A stretch of DNA of 64,000 nucleotides from Mycobacterium heidelbergense (GTDB lineage Bacteria > Actinomycetota > Actinomycetes > Mycobacteriales > Mycobacteriaceae): NCBI RefSeq assembly GCF_010730745.1, contig NZ_AP022615.1, positions 2,790,001-2,854,000 on the forward strand, read 5' to 3'. A program made the position numbers and the translations under genes. The notes beneath the pieces were generated by a model. That model saw only the letters and a program-made list of their open reading frames with translations, was not told where the DNA came from and searched no databases. Shown one piece after another: positions 1 through 8,227 of this stretch (the first letter of the stretch is position 1; each line of letters begins with the position of its first letter).

Positions 1-434
1 TGCGCAATCGGAAGCTGCTCAACGAGACGGCCGAGTACTCGCTGCGCGGCGCGAACCTGTGGGACGAGGTCAAGGATCGGTTGGACAAGCCCGGCGGCGG
101 ATTGTCCGGCGGCCAGCAGCAGCGCTTGTGCATCGCGCGGGCCATCGCCGTGCAACCCGACGTGTTGCTGATGGACGAGCCGTGCTCGGCGCTGGACCCG
201 ATCTCGACGATGGCCATCGAGGAGCTGATCAGCGAGTTGAAGCAGGACTACACCATCGTCATCGTCACCCACAACATGCAACAGGCCGCCCGGGTGAGCG
301 ATCTGACGGCGTTCTTCAACCTGGAAGCCGTCGGGAGGCCCGGCCGGCTGGTGGAGATCGACGACACCGAAAAGATCTTCTCCAATCCGACCCAGAAGGC
401 GACCGAGGACTACATCTCCGGCCGGTTCGGCTGA
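1..434 (+). CDS. phoT: Phosphate ABC transporter ATP-binding protein PstB/PhoT (3' part)
   Basis: This is the C-terminal 143 residues of the ATPase of the high-affinity phosphate importer PstSCAB; the N-terminal part with Walker A lies before the window. Visible are the ABC signature LSGGQQQR, Walker B followed by the D-loop (VLLMDEPCSALDP) and the switch histidine (IVIVTHNMQQA). The subunit would bind the membrane face of PstA/PstC and hydrolyse ATP. It is followed on the other strand by phoU, the order seen at Rv0820/Rv0821c in M. tuberculosis, which supports the name phoT. The reading frame is open from base 3 to the TGA at 432-434. Confidence 0.93.
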   Translation, partial: RNRKLLNETAEYSLRGANLWDEVKDRLDKPGGGLSGGQQQRLCIARAIAVQPDVLLMDEPCSALDPISTMAIEELISELKQDYTIVIVTHNMQQAARVSDLTAFFNLEAVGRPGRLVEIDDTEKIFSNPTQKATEDYISGRFG

Positions 435-469
435 CCCGACCGCGAGTCGGGCCCATCGGTTCCAGCCCG

Positions 470-1138
470 CTAGCCGGAGACGGGTTTCGTGTCGTCTTCC
501 GGAAGGCTGCCGGTCGCCTGGAAGATGACGCGCCGCGCCACCTCCACGGCGTGGTCGGCGAAGCGCTCGTAGAAGCGGCCGAGCAACGTCACGTCGACGG
601 CCGCCGCCACGCCGTGTTTCCATTCCCGGTCCATGAGCACCGAGAACAGATGCCGGTGCAGGTCGTCCATGGCGTCGTCTTCTTCGCGGATCCGGGCCGC
701 CTTCTCCGGGTCGCGCGATAACACCACCTCTTGCGCGCTGTTGCCCAATTCGACTGCGACCCTGCCCATCTCGGCAAAATACCCGTTGACCTCCTCGGGC
801 AGCGCGTGCAGGGGGTGCCGTCGGCGGGCGATCTTGGCCACGTGCAGGGCGAGCGCGCCCATCCGGTCGATGTCGGCCACCATCTGGATGGCGCTCACGA
901 TCGACCTGAGATCGCCGGCGACCGGTGCCTGTAGGGCCAGCAGCACGAAGGCGCTCTCCTCGGCCTGGGCGCTCAGCGTCGCGATCTTTTCGTGGTCGGA
1001 GATCACCTGTTCGGCCAGCACCAGATCGGCCTGCAGCAGGGCCTGGGTTGCCCGCTCCATGGCGATCCCCGCCAGTCCGCACATCTCGCCGAGCCGCTCG
1101 GATAACTCCGAGAGTTGCTCATGGTAGGCGGTCCGCAT
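470..1138 (-). CDS. phoY2: Phosphate transport regulator PhoU (PhoY2)
   Basis: PhoU-type protein of 222 residues with two three-helix bundle repeats, which in the family bind metal ions and link the Pst transporter to the PhoR/SenX3 sensor kinase. In mycobacteria PhoY proteins restrain the phosphate-starvation response and affect persistence. The start MRTAYHEQLSEL at 1138 is chosen because it matches the known PhoY2 N-terminus; an upstream in-frame start at 1189 would add 17 arginine-rich residues that look like untranslated sequence. It lies convergent to phoT with 35 bp between the stops. Confidence 0.93.
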   Translation of the reverse strand: MRTAYHEQLSELSERLGEMCGLAGIAMERATQALLQADLVLAEQVISDHEKIATLSAQAEESAFVLLALQAPVAGDLRSIVSAIQMVADIDRMGALALHVAKIARRRHPLHALPEEVNGYFAEMGRVAVELGNSAQEVVLSRDPEKAARIREEDDAMDDLHRHLFSVLMDREWKHGVAAAVDVTLLGRFYERFADHAVEVARRVIFQATGSLPEDDTKPVSG

Positions 1139-1195
1139 GCTGCCAAGCCTACGTTCTCGACCACGGAAACGGCGACGCAGTGCCACCAAAAATCT

Positions 1196-3289
1196 TTACT
1201 CGCAGGTGGTGTCGGCCGCGTTGGTGACCGTCAGGTCGTCCGGCAACTTGGTCGGCGCGTTGCCCGAGCCGCGTTCTATCTGCATGCTGATCGACGAGCC
1301 GCTGGGCGCCGGCGTGGTGACCGAGTTGAAGTCCGGGCCGAGCACCACCTGAACGACCTGCCCATAGCCCGAAACCCGCTGGAGCTTTGCGTTGGCGAAC
1401 GCCGACGCCACGGTGGCCGCGGCCTGCTCGTTGCCGGGCGAAAACAACACCGTCGTCGCGTTCACCGAACTCGGGTAGTCGTCGGGTGTCATCACGTTGA
1501 AGCCGTTCCGCTTGAGCTGGCTGGTCGCGGTGGCCGCCAGCCCGCTCTGCGTGGTCGCGTTGGAGACCCGCACCGTGACGTCTTGCGGCGAGGTCGTCGT
1601 CACCTGCTGGTGCTGAGCCTCGGGCGTCGCGGCGGGCGTCGGCGACTTCTTGGTGGTGGGCGCCTTGCCGGACCCGGAGCCGGGCCCCGAGGTTGGGGCC
1701 GCGCTCAAATTCTGGGCGTTGTTGTCGTTTTCCTCGGGCAGCGGATCGTCGGTGATGATGGCATCGAAAAGCGCCCGCATATCGGTCATCCGCGGTGGCT
1801 CATCGCCGTTCTGGTCCGTCACGCCGGTCGGGATGGTGACGAACGTGATGTGCCCGGCCGCCATGCCCTGCAACGACTGACCGAGCTGGACAAGATCTTT
1901 GGTCTTGACGTTGTCGACGTAGGTGTCGCCGATGAACATGTTGACGACGTTGTTGAGCTTGTTGAGGTCGAACAGCGTGTCCTCGGAGATCAGCGACCGC
2001 AACAGCGATGACAGGAACAACTGTTGGCGTTTGATGCGGCCGTAGTCGCCGTTGGTTTCGGTGGTGACCTGTCGGGCCCGCACATAGTTCAATGCGGTTG
2101 GGCCGTCGACGACTTGGTGTCCCGGGTGCTCCAGGACCGTGCCCAGCTCGTAGTCGTGCAGTGGGGTGCTGGTGCACACCTCGACGCCGCCGAGGGCGTC
2201 GACCATGCGCGCGAAACCGGCGAAGTCGACGGCGATGAATCGGTTGATGCTCAAACCGGACAGCTTCTGGATTTCCTTGACCAGACATTTTGGTCCGCCG
2301 AACGCGAATGCCGAGTTGAGTTTGGTCTCGGTGTACACCTTCTTCGGGCCCCAGGTCTTGGTCTTCTGGTCGTAGATGGGTCCGTACTTACCGGTGTTCG
2401 GATTCCAGGCTTCGCACTGTATCGGGGTGATCGCCAGGTCGCGCGGGAACGACACCGCGACCACGCGCTTGCGGTTCGCCGGGATGTTGACCAGCATCAC
2501 GGTGTCCGACCGCGCGCCATCGGCGTCATCCGTGTCGCCGGCGCCCATGTTGGCGTTTTCCCCGGCGCGCGAATCGATCCCGACGATCAAGAAGTCTTCG
2601 TCGCCGTACTGCCCATTGGGGTCCCGGATGTCGCCCGAGTGCGGGTCGAGCGCGCTGACGATGTTGAGCCGGGCGTTCTTTGACGTGCTCCACTGCCATG
2701 CCCCGCCCGTCAGGGCCAGTGCCAGCACGGCGAACAGCGCCGCCAGCGAGCGCACGGCCAGCAGCATCGGCCGGCGTCCGGGTTTCGGCTCCCGGGTCTT
2801 CGGGGCTTCGGGGGCGGCCGATGCTCCGCGGAAGTGCTTCCGCCGCATCTGGCGTGGCGTGGTCGGCACCGCGATCGGGTCGGGTTCGTCGTCGTTGGGG
2901 TAGTTCGCGGCCTCAAGGTCGGGAAGCTGCGGGGCGACGTCGAGCGAGTAGGCCGGCGTGTCGATCACCCGCGTGTCGTGCAGGTCGGCGGGGACGTCCG
3001 GCGCAACCTCGGAAGCTTCGGTGTCGGGCGCGACGTGACGGTGGCCGGGCCGGTCGGGGATCGTGGCTCCGACTTTGGCGATCAAGTCAGCGACGGTGAG
3101 TTCGCCGTCGGTGTGACATCCAGACTTTTCGGTCTCGCCCGCCTGGGGCCCGGCGGGCTGGGCGAGCGGCGGCTCGGCCTGCCATCGGTGAACGTTGTCG
3201 TCGGCCGGTGGTTCGCAGAACCGCTCCCACGGTGCCGGCTGTGGGGTGCGCCGATGGTCGAGAGTGGCGTCAGTGCCGCCGTCACTCAT
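1196..3289 (-). CDS. LytR-CpsA-Psr (LCP) family protein with LytR_C domain
   Basis: Membrane protein of 697 residues, the positional equivalent of Rv0822c. It has a long acidic and proline-rich cytoplasmic N-terminus (about 1-174), one transmembrane helix (about 175-197), an extracytoplasmic LCP catalytic domain (about 230-450, with FLIVGIDSR and SFPRDL) and, after a Ser/Thr/Pro linker, a LytR_C domain (about 570-660). LCP enzymes transfer polyprenyl-linked glycopolymers, here presumably arabinogalactan, to peptidoglycan. The cytoplasmic extension is unusually long and could be a regulatory or partner-binding segment. The start at 3289 is the only plausible one. Confidence 0.88.
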   Translation of the reverse strand: MSDGGTDATLDHRRTPQPAPWERFCEPPADDNVHRWQAEPPLAQPAGPQAGETEKSGCHTDGELTVADLIAKVGATIPDRPGHRHVAPDTEASEVAPDVPADLHDTRVIDTPAYSLDVAPQLPDLEAANYPNDDEPDPIAVPTTPRQMRRKHFRGASAAPEAPKTREPKPGRRPMLLAVRSLAALFAVLALALTGGAWQWSTSKNARLNIVSALDPHSGDIRDPNGQYGDEDFLIVGIDSRAGENANMGAGDTDDADGARSDTVMLVNIPANRKRVVAVSFPRDLAITPIQCEAWNPNTGKYGPIYDQKTKTWGPKKVYTETKLNSAFAFGGPKCLVKEIQKLSGLSINRFIAVDFAGFARMVDALGGVEVCTSTPLHDYELGTVLEHPGHQVVDGPTALNYVRARQVTTETNGDYGRIKRQQLFLSSLLRSLISEDTLFDLNKLNNVVNMFIGDTYVDNVKTKDLVQLGQSLQGMAAGHITFVTIPTGVTDQNGDEPPRMTDMRALFDAIITDDPLPEENDNNAQNLSAAPTSGPGSGSGKAPTTKKSPTPAATPEAQHQQVTTTSPQDVTVRVSNATTQSGLAATATSQLKRNGFNVMTPDDYPSSVNATTVLFSPGNEQAAATVASAFANAKLQRVSGYGQVVQVVLGPDFNSVTTPAPSGSSISMQIERGSGNAPTKLPDDLTVTNAADTTCE

Positions 3290-3370
3290 GTCCTATCGAC
3301 CTCCGAAGCAGCACAAGGCCCACATCGTACTGAGTTATCGCCCCAGACGCGATGTCGAGCGCGTTAGCGC

Positions 3371-4561
3371 TCACCCGCCCGAGTGCATGACGTCCGCCCC
3401 GGCCGGCACCGTGCAGTCGTCGGGGTCGGTCAGCCAGCCTTCGGGCAGGGCCACGCGCGCCGGTGACCCCTGCCTGCCCCGCGGGCCGGTCGCCGCGTCC
3501 GGAAACGGGACAGCGCCGTCCAACCCATCGAGCAGACGGTCGAGTTCGTCGAGCGTCTTGACCAGCGCCAGCGCCCGCCGCACCTCGGATCCGGCGGGAA
3601 AACCATGCAGGTACCAGGCGACATGCTTGCGGATGTCGCGCATGCCTTTGTCCTCGCCGAAATGCTGCGCCAGCAACTGGCCGTGCCGGCGGACGATGTC
3701 GGCGACCTCGCCGAGCGTGGGCGGGGTGGGGGGTGGGCTGCCGGTGAACGCCGCCGAGAGCTCGGCGAACAGCCACGGCCGGCCCAGGCAGCCACGGCCG
3801 ATGACGACGCCGTCGCATCCGGTGGTGGCCATCATCGCCAACGCGTCGCTGGCGTCGTAGATGTCGCCGTTGCCGAGCACCGGAATCGTCCGCACCTGCT
3901 GCTTGAGCCGCGCGATCTGGTCCCAGTCGGCCGTGCCGGAATACCGTTGCGCCGCGGTGCGGGCGTGCAGGGCTACCGCGGCCGCGCCCTCGGCCTCGGC
4001 GATGCGGCCGGCATCCAGGTGGGTGTGGTGCTCGTCGTCGATGCCGACGCGGAACTTGACGGTGACCGGGATGGTGGTGCCTTCGGTCGCGCGCACCGCC
4101 GCGGCGACGATCTGGCCGAACAGCCGCCGCTTGAACGGCAGCGCCGCCCCGCCACCGCGCCTGGTCACCTTGGGCACCGGGCAGCCGAAATTCATGTCGA
4201 TGTGGTCGGCGAGGCCTTCGTCCGCGATCATCCTGGCGGCCGCGTAGGTGGTCGCGGGGTCGACGGTGTAGAGCTGCAGCGAGCGGGGCGACTCGTCCGG
4301 GGCGAACGACGTCATGTGCATGGTGACCGGATGCCGCTCGACGAGGGCACGCGCCGTCACCATCTCGCAGACATACAGGCCGCTGATGGTGCCGACCTTG
4401 GACTGCCCTCGTGGCGATCGCAAGCGCGGCGGAGCCGGGCGCGGCGGGTCGCCACGCATTGAACCAAATTCGCGGCACAGGGTCCGGAACGCGACATTGG
4501 TCACGCCTGCCATCGGGGCCAGCACCACCGGGCTGGCGAGCGTGATTGGACCGATGAGCAA
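3371..4561 (-). CDS. dusB: tRNA-dihydrouridine synthase DusB with an in-frame insertion
   Basis: FMN-dependent tRNA-dihydrouridine synthase of 396 residues, equivalent of Rv0823c. The N-terminus PVVLAPMAGVTN and the active-site cysteine (Cys128 in NFGCPVPKV) are clear, and the TIM-barrel phosphate-binding region GNGDIYDA follows. Residues of about 33-52 (proline- and arginine-rich) have no counterpart in the M. tuberculosis protein as I remember it and are encoded by a short GC-rich element with inverted ends (see 4411-4455). The element keeps the frame, so the gene is probably still functional. It lies between the LCP gene and desA1 on the same strand. Confidence 0.9.
   Translation of the reverse strand: MLIGPITLASPVVLAPMAGVTNVAFRTLCREFGSMRGDPPRPAPPRLRSPRGQSKVGTISGLYVCEMVTARALVERHPVTMHMTSFAPDESPRSLQLYTVDPATTYAAARMIADEGLADHIDMNFGCPVPKVTRRGGGAALPFKRRLFGQIVAAAVRATEGTTIPVTVKFRVGIDDEHHTHLDAGRIAEAEGAAAVALHARTAAQRYSGTADWDQIARLKQQVRTIPVLGNGDIYDASDALAMMATTGCDGVVIGRGCLGRPWLFAELSAAFTGSPPPTPPTLGEVADIVRRHGQLLAQHFGEDKGMRDIRKHVAWYLHGFPAGSEVRRALALVKTLDELDRLLDGLDGAVPFPDAATGPRGRQGSPARVALPEGWLTDPDDCTVPAGADVMHSGG
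4411..4455. repeat. REP/MITE-like palindromic element inserted in dusB
   Basis: A 45-bp GC-rich segment bounded by a perfect 7-bp inverted repeat (GTGGCGA at 4411-4417, TCGCCAC at 4449-4455). It encodes most of the extra residues in DusB. Its composition (runs of GCGGCGGAGCCGGGC type) resembles short interspersed repeats I associate with M. avium complex genomes. I noticed no second copy in this window, so the repeat status is an inference. Confidence 0.5.
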
Positions 4562-4568
4562 GGCAGGA

Positions 4569-5591
4569 CTACCGGCGGCTCATCACCAGCTTGCCGGCGG
4601 TTTGATGCAGCTCGTGTGCGGTGACCTTCTTGCCGGTACGGGCTTCCCGGTCGAGCTGGCGCTGCTTGGACACTTCGAACTTGTCGCAGGCCTGCTCGAG
4701 TTCCTTGATCAACAGGGCAAGATCGTCGCGCAATTCGGCCGCCTCACCGGTGATGTCCTCACGCTCGAAGAAGCGCCATTTCTTCAGCACCGGCATGACG
4801 ACCTCGTCGAGGTGGATGCGTGGGTCGTATACGCCGCCGACGGCGATGAAGACGGCTTTGCGCCGGAATTCGGGCACCTGGAAGCCGGGCATTTGGAAGT
4901 TCCGCAGGATCTTGTGCAGCGACTTCGTCGCCCGGTTGGGGTCGATCTCGAACCCGGCCTCGCTGACGTCCCGGTAGAAGATCATGTGCAGGTTCTCGTC
5001 CGCCGAGATCTTGGCCAGCATCTGGTCGGCGATCGGCTCGTTGCAGGCCTTGCCGGTGTTGCGGTGCGAAATCCGGGTCGCCAGCTCCTGGAACGTGACG
5101 TAGATGACCGAGTCGAACAGGCTCTCGGCGAACAAGTCCTCTCGGACCTGGTGATTCTGGCCCGGGCTGAATCCCCGGTTGACCACCTCGATGCGCAGCT
5201 TCTCCAGTTCGACCGGGTCGATCGCGCGGGTCACCACCAGGTAGTCGCGCAGCGCGATCCCATGCCGGTTCTCTTCGGCGGTCCAGCGGTTGACCCACTG
5301 CCCCCAGGCGCCGTCCATGCCGAAGTTCATCGCGATCTCGCGGTGATACGACGGGAGATTGTCTTCGGTCATCAGGTTCTGCACCATCGCCACCTGGGCG
5401 AGGTCCGACAGCTTGCTCTGTTCGGGGTCCCAGTCCTGACCGCCGAGCGCGTAGTAGTTCTTCCCGTCCGACCACGGGATGTAGTCGTGCGGGTTCCAGG
5501 GCTTATGCATGCTCAGGTGGCGGTTGAGGTACTTCTCGACCACCGGTTCAAGTTCGTGCAACAGCTGTAGGTCGGTCAGCTGGGCTGACAT
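4569..5591 (-). CDS. desA1: Acyl-[ACP] desaturase DesA1
   Basis: Soluble di-iron fatty-acyl-ACP desaturase of 340 residues, matching mycobacterial DesA1 (Rv0824c), an essential enzyme in which a double bond is put into the meromycolate chain of mycolic acids. The two iron-binding motifs are present: EENRHG at about 106-111 and ADENLHM at about 197-203. The start at 5591 (ATG) is preceded on the minus strand by GGAGGGG. Two direct copies of a 10-bp sequence lie just upstream (5604-5641). Ferredoxin and reductase partners are not next to it. Confidence 0.95.
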   Translation of the reverse strand: MSAQLTDLQLLHELEPVVEKYLNRHLSMHKPWNPHDYIPWSDGKNYYALGGQDWDPEQSKLSDLAQVAMVQNLMTEDNLPSYHREIAMNFGMDGAWGQWVNRWTAEENRHGIALRDYLVVTRAIDPVELEKLRIEVVNRGFSPGQNHQVREDLFAESLFDSVIYVTFQELATRISHRNTGKACNEPIADQMLAKISADENLHMIFYRDVSEAGFEIDPNRATKSLHKILRNFQMPGFQVPEFRRKAVFIAVGGVYDPRIHLDEVVMPVLKKWRFFEREDITGEAAELRDDLALLIKELEQACDKFEVSKQRQLDREARTGKKVTAHELHQTAGKLVMSRR

Positions 5592-5603
5592 GGCCCCTCC
5601 AGT

Positions 5604-5641
5604 TATCTGTGTCTTTGGGTAGCACTCAATATATCTGTGTC
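5604..5641. promoter_or_regulatory. Direct repeats upstream of desA1
   Basis: The 10-mer TATCTGTGTC occurs at 5604-5613 and 5632-5641 (28 bp apart), 13 and 41 bp upstream of the desA1 start codon. desA1 is known to be transcriptionally controlled by the TetR-type regulator MadR in M. tuberculosis; whether these repeats are its site, a site of the neighbouring TetR protein, or only promoter sequence cannot be told from sequence. Confidence 0.4.
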
Positions 5642-5752
5642 CCCCAGTAGCATCAAGTTTCGGTCGCCGCAGGGCGCGTCAGGGCTCTCGGTGTCGAACG
5701 TGCCGTGCGAAGCCCGCTTTTGCGGTTAGCCGGTGGGGTGCGGATGGAAACG

Positions 5753-6367
5753 CTACTCGGGTTTTCCCCGCTCGGGCGGGAGTACATGCGGCGCAGCCGA
5801 GGTGAAAAGCATATTGACGCAATAGTCGATGAATTGCGTGCGAGTGGCCCCCAGTTGGCCGTTGAGGTATGCGATGAAGAGGCTTGTCAGGCCGCCGACC
5901 AGGCTGGTGGCGAGCATTTTCTGCAGCACCGGGTCGCCGATCCGGGACAGCTTGCGCTGCAGCAGATCGATGAAGGTGGGCATCCACTCCGCGCCCGACC
6001 GGGTCAGTATCGGCTCCACCGCCGGCGCCAAAAGCAGCACGCGCCCGCGCACCGGGTCGTCGACCATCAGCTCGACGAATTGTTCGACGGCTTCGCGAGG
6101 GGTTTTCGCCGACGTAAGGGTATTCATCGCCCGTGTGCAGACGTCGTCATAGACCGCGCGCACGAATTCGTCACGGTCGGAAAAGCTTTCGTAGAAGTAG
6201 CGTTCCGTCAGCGCGGCCTTGCGGCACACCGCGCGGACGGTCAGCGCGGGCCCGGCATCGCTGCCCAGCAATTGCACACCGGCGGTGATGAGATTGTCGC
6301 GGCGGAGGGCGAGGCGGCTCTCTAGGGGGACGCCAGTCCAACGGCCCCGTCGTTGACCCGTCTGCAC
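5753..6367 (-). CDS. TetR family transcriptional regulator (Rv0825c-like)
   Basis: TetR-type repressor of 204 residues. The N-terminal helix-turn-helix is visible (TVRAVCRKAALTERYFYESF, about 43-62) and the C-terminal half is a variable ligand-binding and dimerisation domain. It is divergent from the MpaB-family oxygenase gene, with only 67 bp between the chosen starts, so it likely controls that gene and itself. The order matches Rv0825c/Rv0826. The ligand is unknown. Confidence 0.85.
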   Translation of the reverse strand: MQTGQRRGRWTGVPLESRLALRRDNLITAGVQLLGSDAGPALTVRAVCRKAALTERYFYESFSDRDEFVRAVYDDVCTRAMNTLTSAKTPREAVEQFVELMVDDPVRGRVLLLAPAVEPILTRSGAEWMPTFIDLLQRKLSRIGDPVLQKMLATSLVGGLTSLFIAYLNGQLGATRTQFIDYCVNMLFTSAAPHVLPPERGKPE

Positions 6368-6434
6368 ATCGCTCCTAAGCTTCGAAGTGACAACGCATGT
6401 AGTCAGAGTTGCCGATACTTGCAGGAATCTAATA

Positions 6435-7505
6435 GTGACTCAACATACGTCCGCAGCCTGCCCGCTGACCAGCGGCGTAGGCGGTAACGACCCGAACACC
6501 GCGGGCGAGGCGGCACTTCCCGGTGGGCCGCCGGACGGCTCCGGTGCGTCCAGCGGCTGTCCGGTGTCGCCGCTGGGCTACCAGGCACCGCCCACGCCGC
6601 TTGGCCCCGATTCGTTGACGTGGCGCTATTTCGGGGATTGGCGCGGCATGCTGCAGGGCCCATGGGCGGGATCCATGCAGAACATGCACCCGCAACTCGG
6701 TGCGGCGGTCATCGACCACTCGACGTTCTTCCGGGAGCGCTGGCCACGCCTGCTGCGCTCGTTGTACCCGATCGGCGGCGTCGTTTTCGACGGCGACCGC
6801 GCCCCGGTCACCGGCGCAGAGGTGCGCGACTACCACGTCGACATCAAGGGGGTTGACGAGCGGGGCCGTCGCTATCATGCGTTGAATCCCGACGTCTTCT
6901 ACTGGGCACACGCGACCTTCTTTGTCGGCACTATCCTTGTGGCCGAGCGGTTTTGCGGCGGGTTGACCGAGGCGCAGAAACGGCAGCTGTTCGACGAGCA
7001 CGTCGCGTGGTACCGGATGTACGGGATGAGCATGCGACCGGTGCCGGCGTCCTGGGAGGAGTTTCAGGCCTACTGGGATCACATGTGCCGCAATGTCTTA
7101 GAGGACAATCGGGCCGCGCGTGCGGTGCTCGACCTGACCGAGCTGCCCAAACCGCCGTTTGCCCAATGGCTTCCGGACCGGCTGTGGGCCGCCCAGCGCA
7201 CAGTGCTGGCCCCGTTCTTCGTGTGGCTCACGGTCGGTCTCTACGATCCGCCGGTGCGCGAGCTGATGGGCTACCGGTGGTCACGCCGCGACGAATGGCT
7301 GCACCGGCGTTTCGGCGACTTTGTCCGCCTCGTGTTCGCCGTCGTGCCAAGGCGATACCGCAAGCACCCGCGGGCCCGGGCCGGCTGGGATCGTGCCAGC
7401 GGGGCGATCCCAGCCGACACACCGCTGGTGCACACGCCGGCGCGCAACCTGCCGCCGGTGGATGAGCGCGACAACTCGAAGCACTACTGCCCGAACGTGT
7501 CCTAG
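6435..7505 (+). CDS. MpaB-family (DUF2236) oxygenase, Rv0826-like
   Basis: Protein of 356 residues from the PF09995 (MpaB/rubber oxygenase) family, heme-b proteins that include latex clearing protein and ER-bound fungal MpaB. Conserved features are the central segment around ALNPDVFYWAHATFF and the preceding VTGAEVRDYH. I place the start at the GTG at 6435 (VTQHTSAACP) with an AGGA 11-12 nt upstream, because an ATG at 6387 would leave only 19 bp to the divergent TetR gene. The substrate is unknown; heme ligation is inferred from the family. Confidence 0.8.
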   Translation: MTQHTSAACPLTSGVGGNDPNTAGEAALPGGPPDGSGASSGCPVSPLGYQAPPTPLGPDSLTWRYFGDWRGMLQGPWAGSMQNMHPQLGAAVIDHSTFFRERWPRLLRSLYPIGGVVFDGDRAPVTGAEVRDYHVDIKGVDERGRRYHALNPDVFYWAHATFFVGTILVAERFCGGLTEAQKRQLFDEHVAWYRMYGMSMRPVPASWEEFQAYWDHMCRNVLEDNRAARAVLDLTELPKPPFAQWLPDRLWAAQRTVLAPFFVWLTVGLYDPPVRELMGYRWSRRDEWLHRRFGDFVRLVFAVVPRRYRKHPRARAGWDRASGAIPADTPLVHTPARNLPPVDERDNSKHYCPNVS

Positions 7506-7536
7506 CCCATCGGTGTCCGGCGCACGCCGTGCGGCG

Positions 7537-7740
7537 CTAGCCGTGGGTGTGGTTGTGCCGGTCTTCCAGATCGGACTGGTGCACGTGCTGATGGGTGTGT
7601 TCGGTTCCGTCGTCGTGGGCGTGGGGGTGTTCATGCGCCAGATGGTCGTGCTCGTGCGTGGTGTGCGCGTGCGTGTGAGTCACGTCGGCATGGTGGTGTT
7701 CGTGCGCATGTGGCCCGTCGTGGGTGTGCTGTTCGGTCAT
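7537..7740 (-). CDS. Small histidine-rich putative metal-binding protein
   Basis: Protein of 67 residues with 24 histidines (36%), mostly as HxH and EHxH repeats with Asp/Glu between them, and no cysteine. Such composition is typical of nickel, cobalt or zinc storage or buffering peptides (Hpn-like proteins, histidine-rich tails of metal chaperones). It is 39 bp downstream of kmtR on the same strand, with a good ribosome site (AAAGGG) before its ATG, so it is probably cotranscribed with that Ni/Co sensor and may buffer the metal sensed by it. The role is inferred from composition and position only. Confidence 0.75.
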   Translation of the reverse strand: MTEQHTHDGPHAHEHHHADVTHTHAHTTHEHDHLAHEHPHAHDDGTEHTHQHVHQSDLEDRHNHTHG

Positions 7741-7779
7741 GGGTTTCCCTTTCGACGTGAAATCCTCTGTGTTACTTCC

Positions 7780-8178
7780 TTATTCGGCCGGCATCCGACG
7801 TCTCCGCGATGATCCGGCGACCGCCTTCAGCTCGCTCTCGCCGCGGTGATGACGAGGAACCCCGGGACCGGCATGCTCGGCGTTGCAGACCGCATCGATG
7901 ACCAGCTGGCGGACGTGGTCGTTCTCCAGGCTGTAGAAGATGGTGGTCCCGTCCCGGCGGGTGCGGACCAGGCGCGCCATTCGCAGCTTCGCGAGGTGCT
8001 GAGAGACGGAAGGCGCGGGCTTGCCCACGTGCTCGGCGAGTTCGTTGACGGACATCTCTCGATGCGTCAGCGACCAGAGCACCTGCACACGGGTGGCGTC
8101 GGCCAACATCCGGAAAACCTCGACGACCAGACCGGCCTGGTCGTCGGGCAGGCGGTCTTCGCTATTACCTGCATGCAT
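7780..8178 (-). CDS. kmtR: ArsR/SmtB-family nickel/cobalt sensor KmtR
   Basis: Winged-helix metal sensor of 132 residues, close to KmtR (Rv0827c), which in M. tuberculosis represses a cation-efflux gene and itself and is released by Ni(II) or Co(II). The core LVVEVFRMLADATRVQVLW and the recognition region VGKPAPSVSQHLAKLRMARLV are conserved, and the C-terminal histidines (PRHH) match the region that supplies metal ligands. The start MHAGNSED at 8178 is chosen by similarity; a much longer in-frame upstream extension looks non-coding. A 26-bp palindrome overlaps the start codon (8164-8189), as expected for autoregulation. Confidence 0.9.
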   Translation of the reverse strand: MHAGNSEDRLPDDQAGLVVEVFRMLADATRVQVLWSLTHREMSVNELAEHVGKPAPSVSQHLAKLRMARLVRTRRDGTTIFYSLENDHVRQLVIDAVCNAEHAGPGVPRHHRGESELKAVAGSSRRRRMPAE

Positions 8179-8189
8179 ACGCAGATAAT
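8164..8189. promoter_or_regulatory. Candidate KmtR operator overlapping its own start
   Basis: Imperfect inverted repeat: ATTACCTGC (8164-8172), 8-bp spacer, GCAGATAAT (8181-8189); 8 of 9 arm positions pair. This looks like a binding site for a dimeric ArsR-family repressor. It covers the chosen kmtR start codon at 8176-8178, which suggests a leaderless or very short 5' end or a slightly different start. Confidence 0.6.
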
Positions 8190-8227
8190 AGCGAAGCGGG
8201 CGGCAGTCTCGCAATGCCGCGGTTGCT

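Noticed and set aside
3282..4478. Long open frame (398 residues) on the minus strand overlapping dusB
   Set aside because: Same region in another frame; Arg/Pro/His-rich translation without motifs. dusB has clear family signatures. It is a high-GC shadow.
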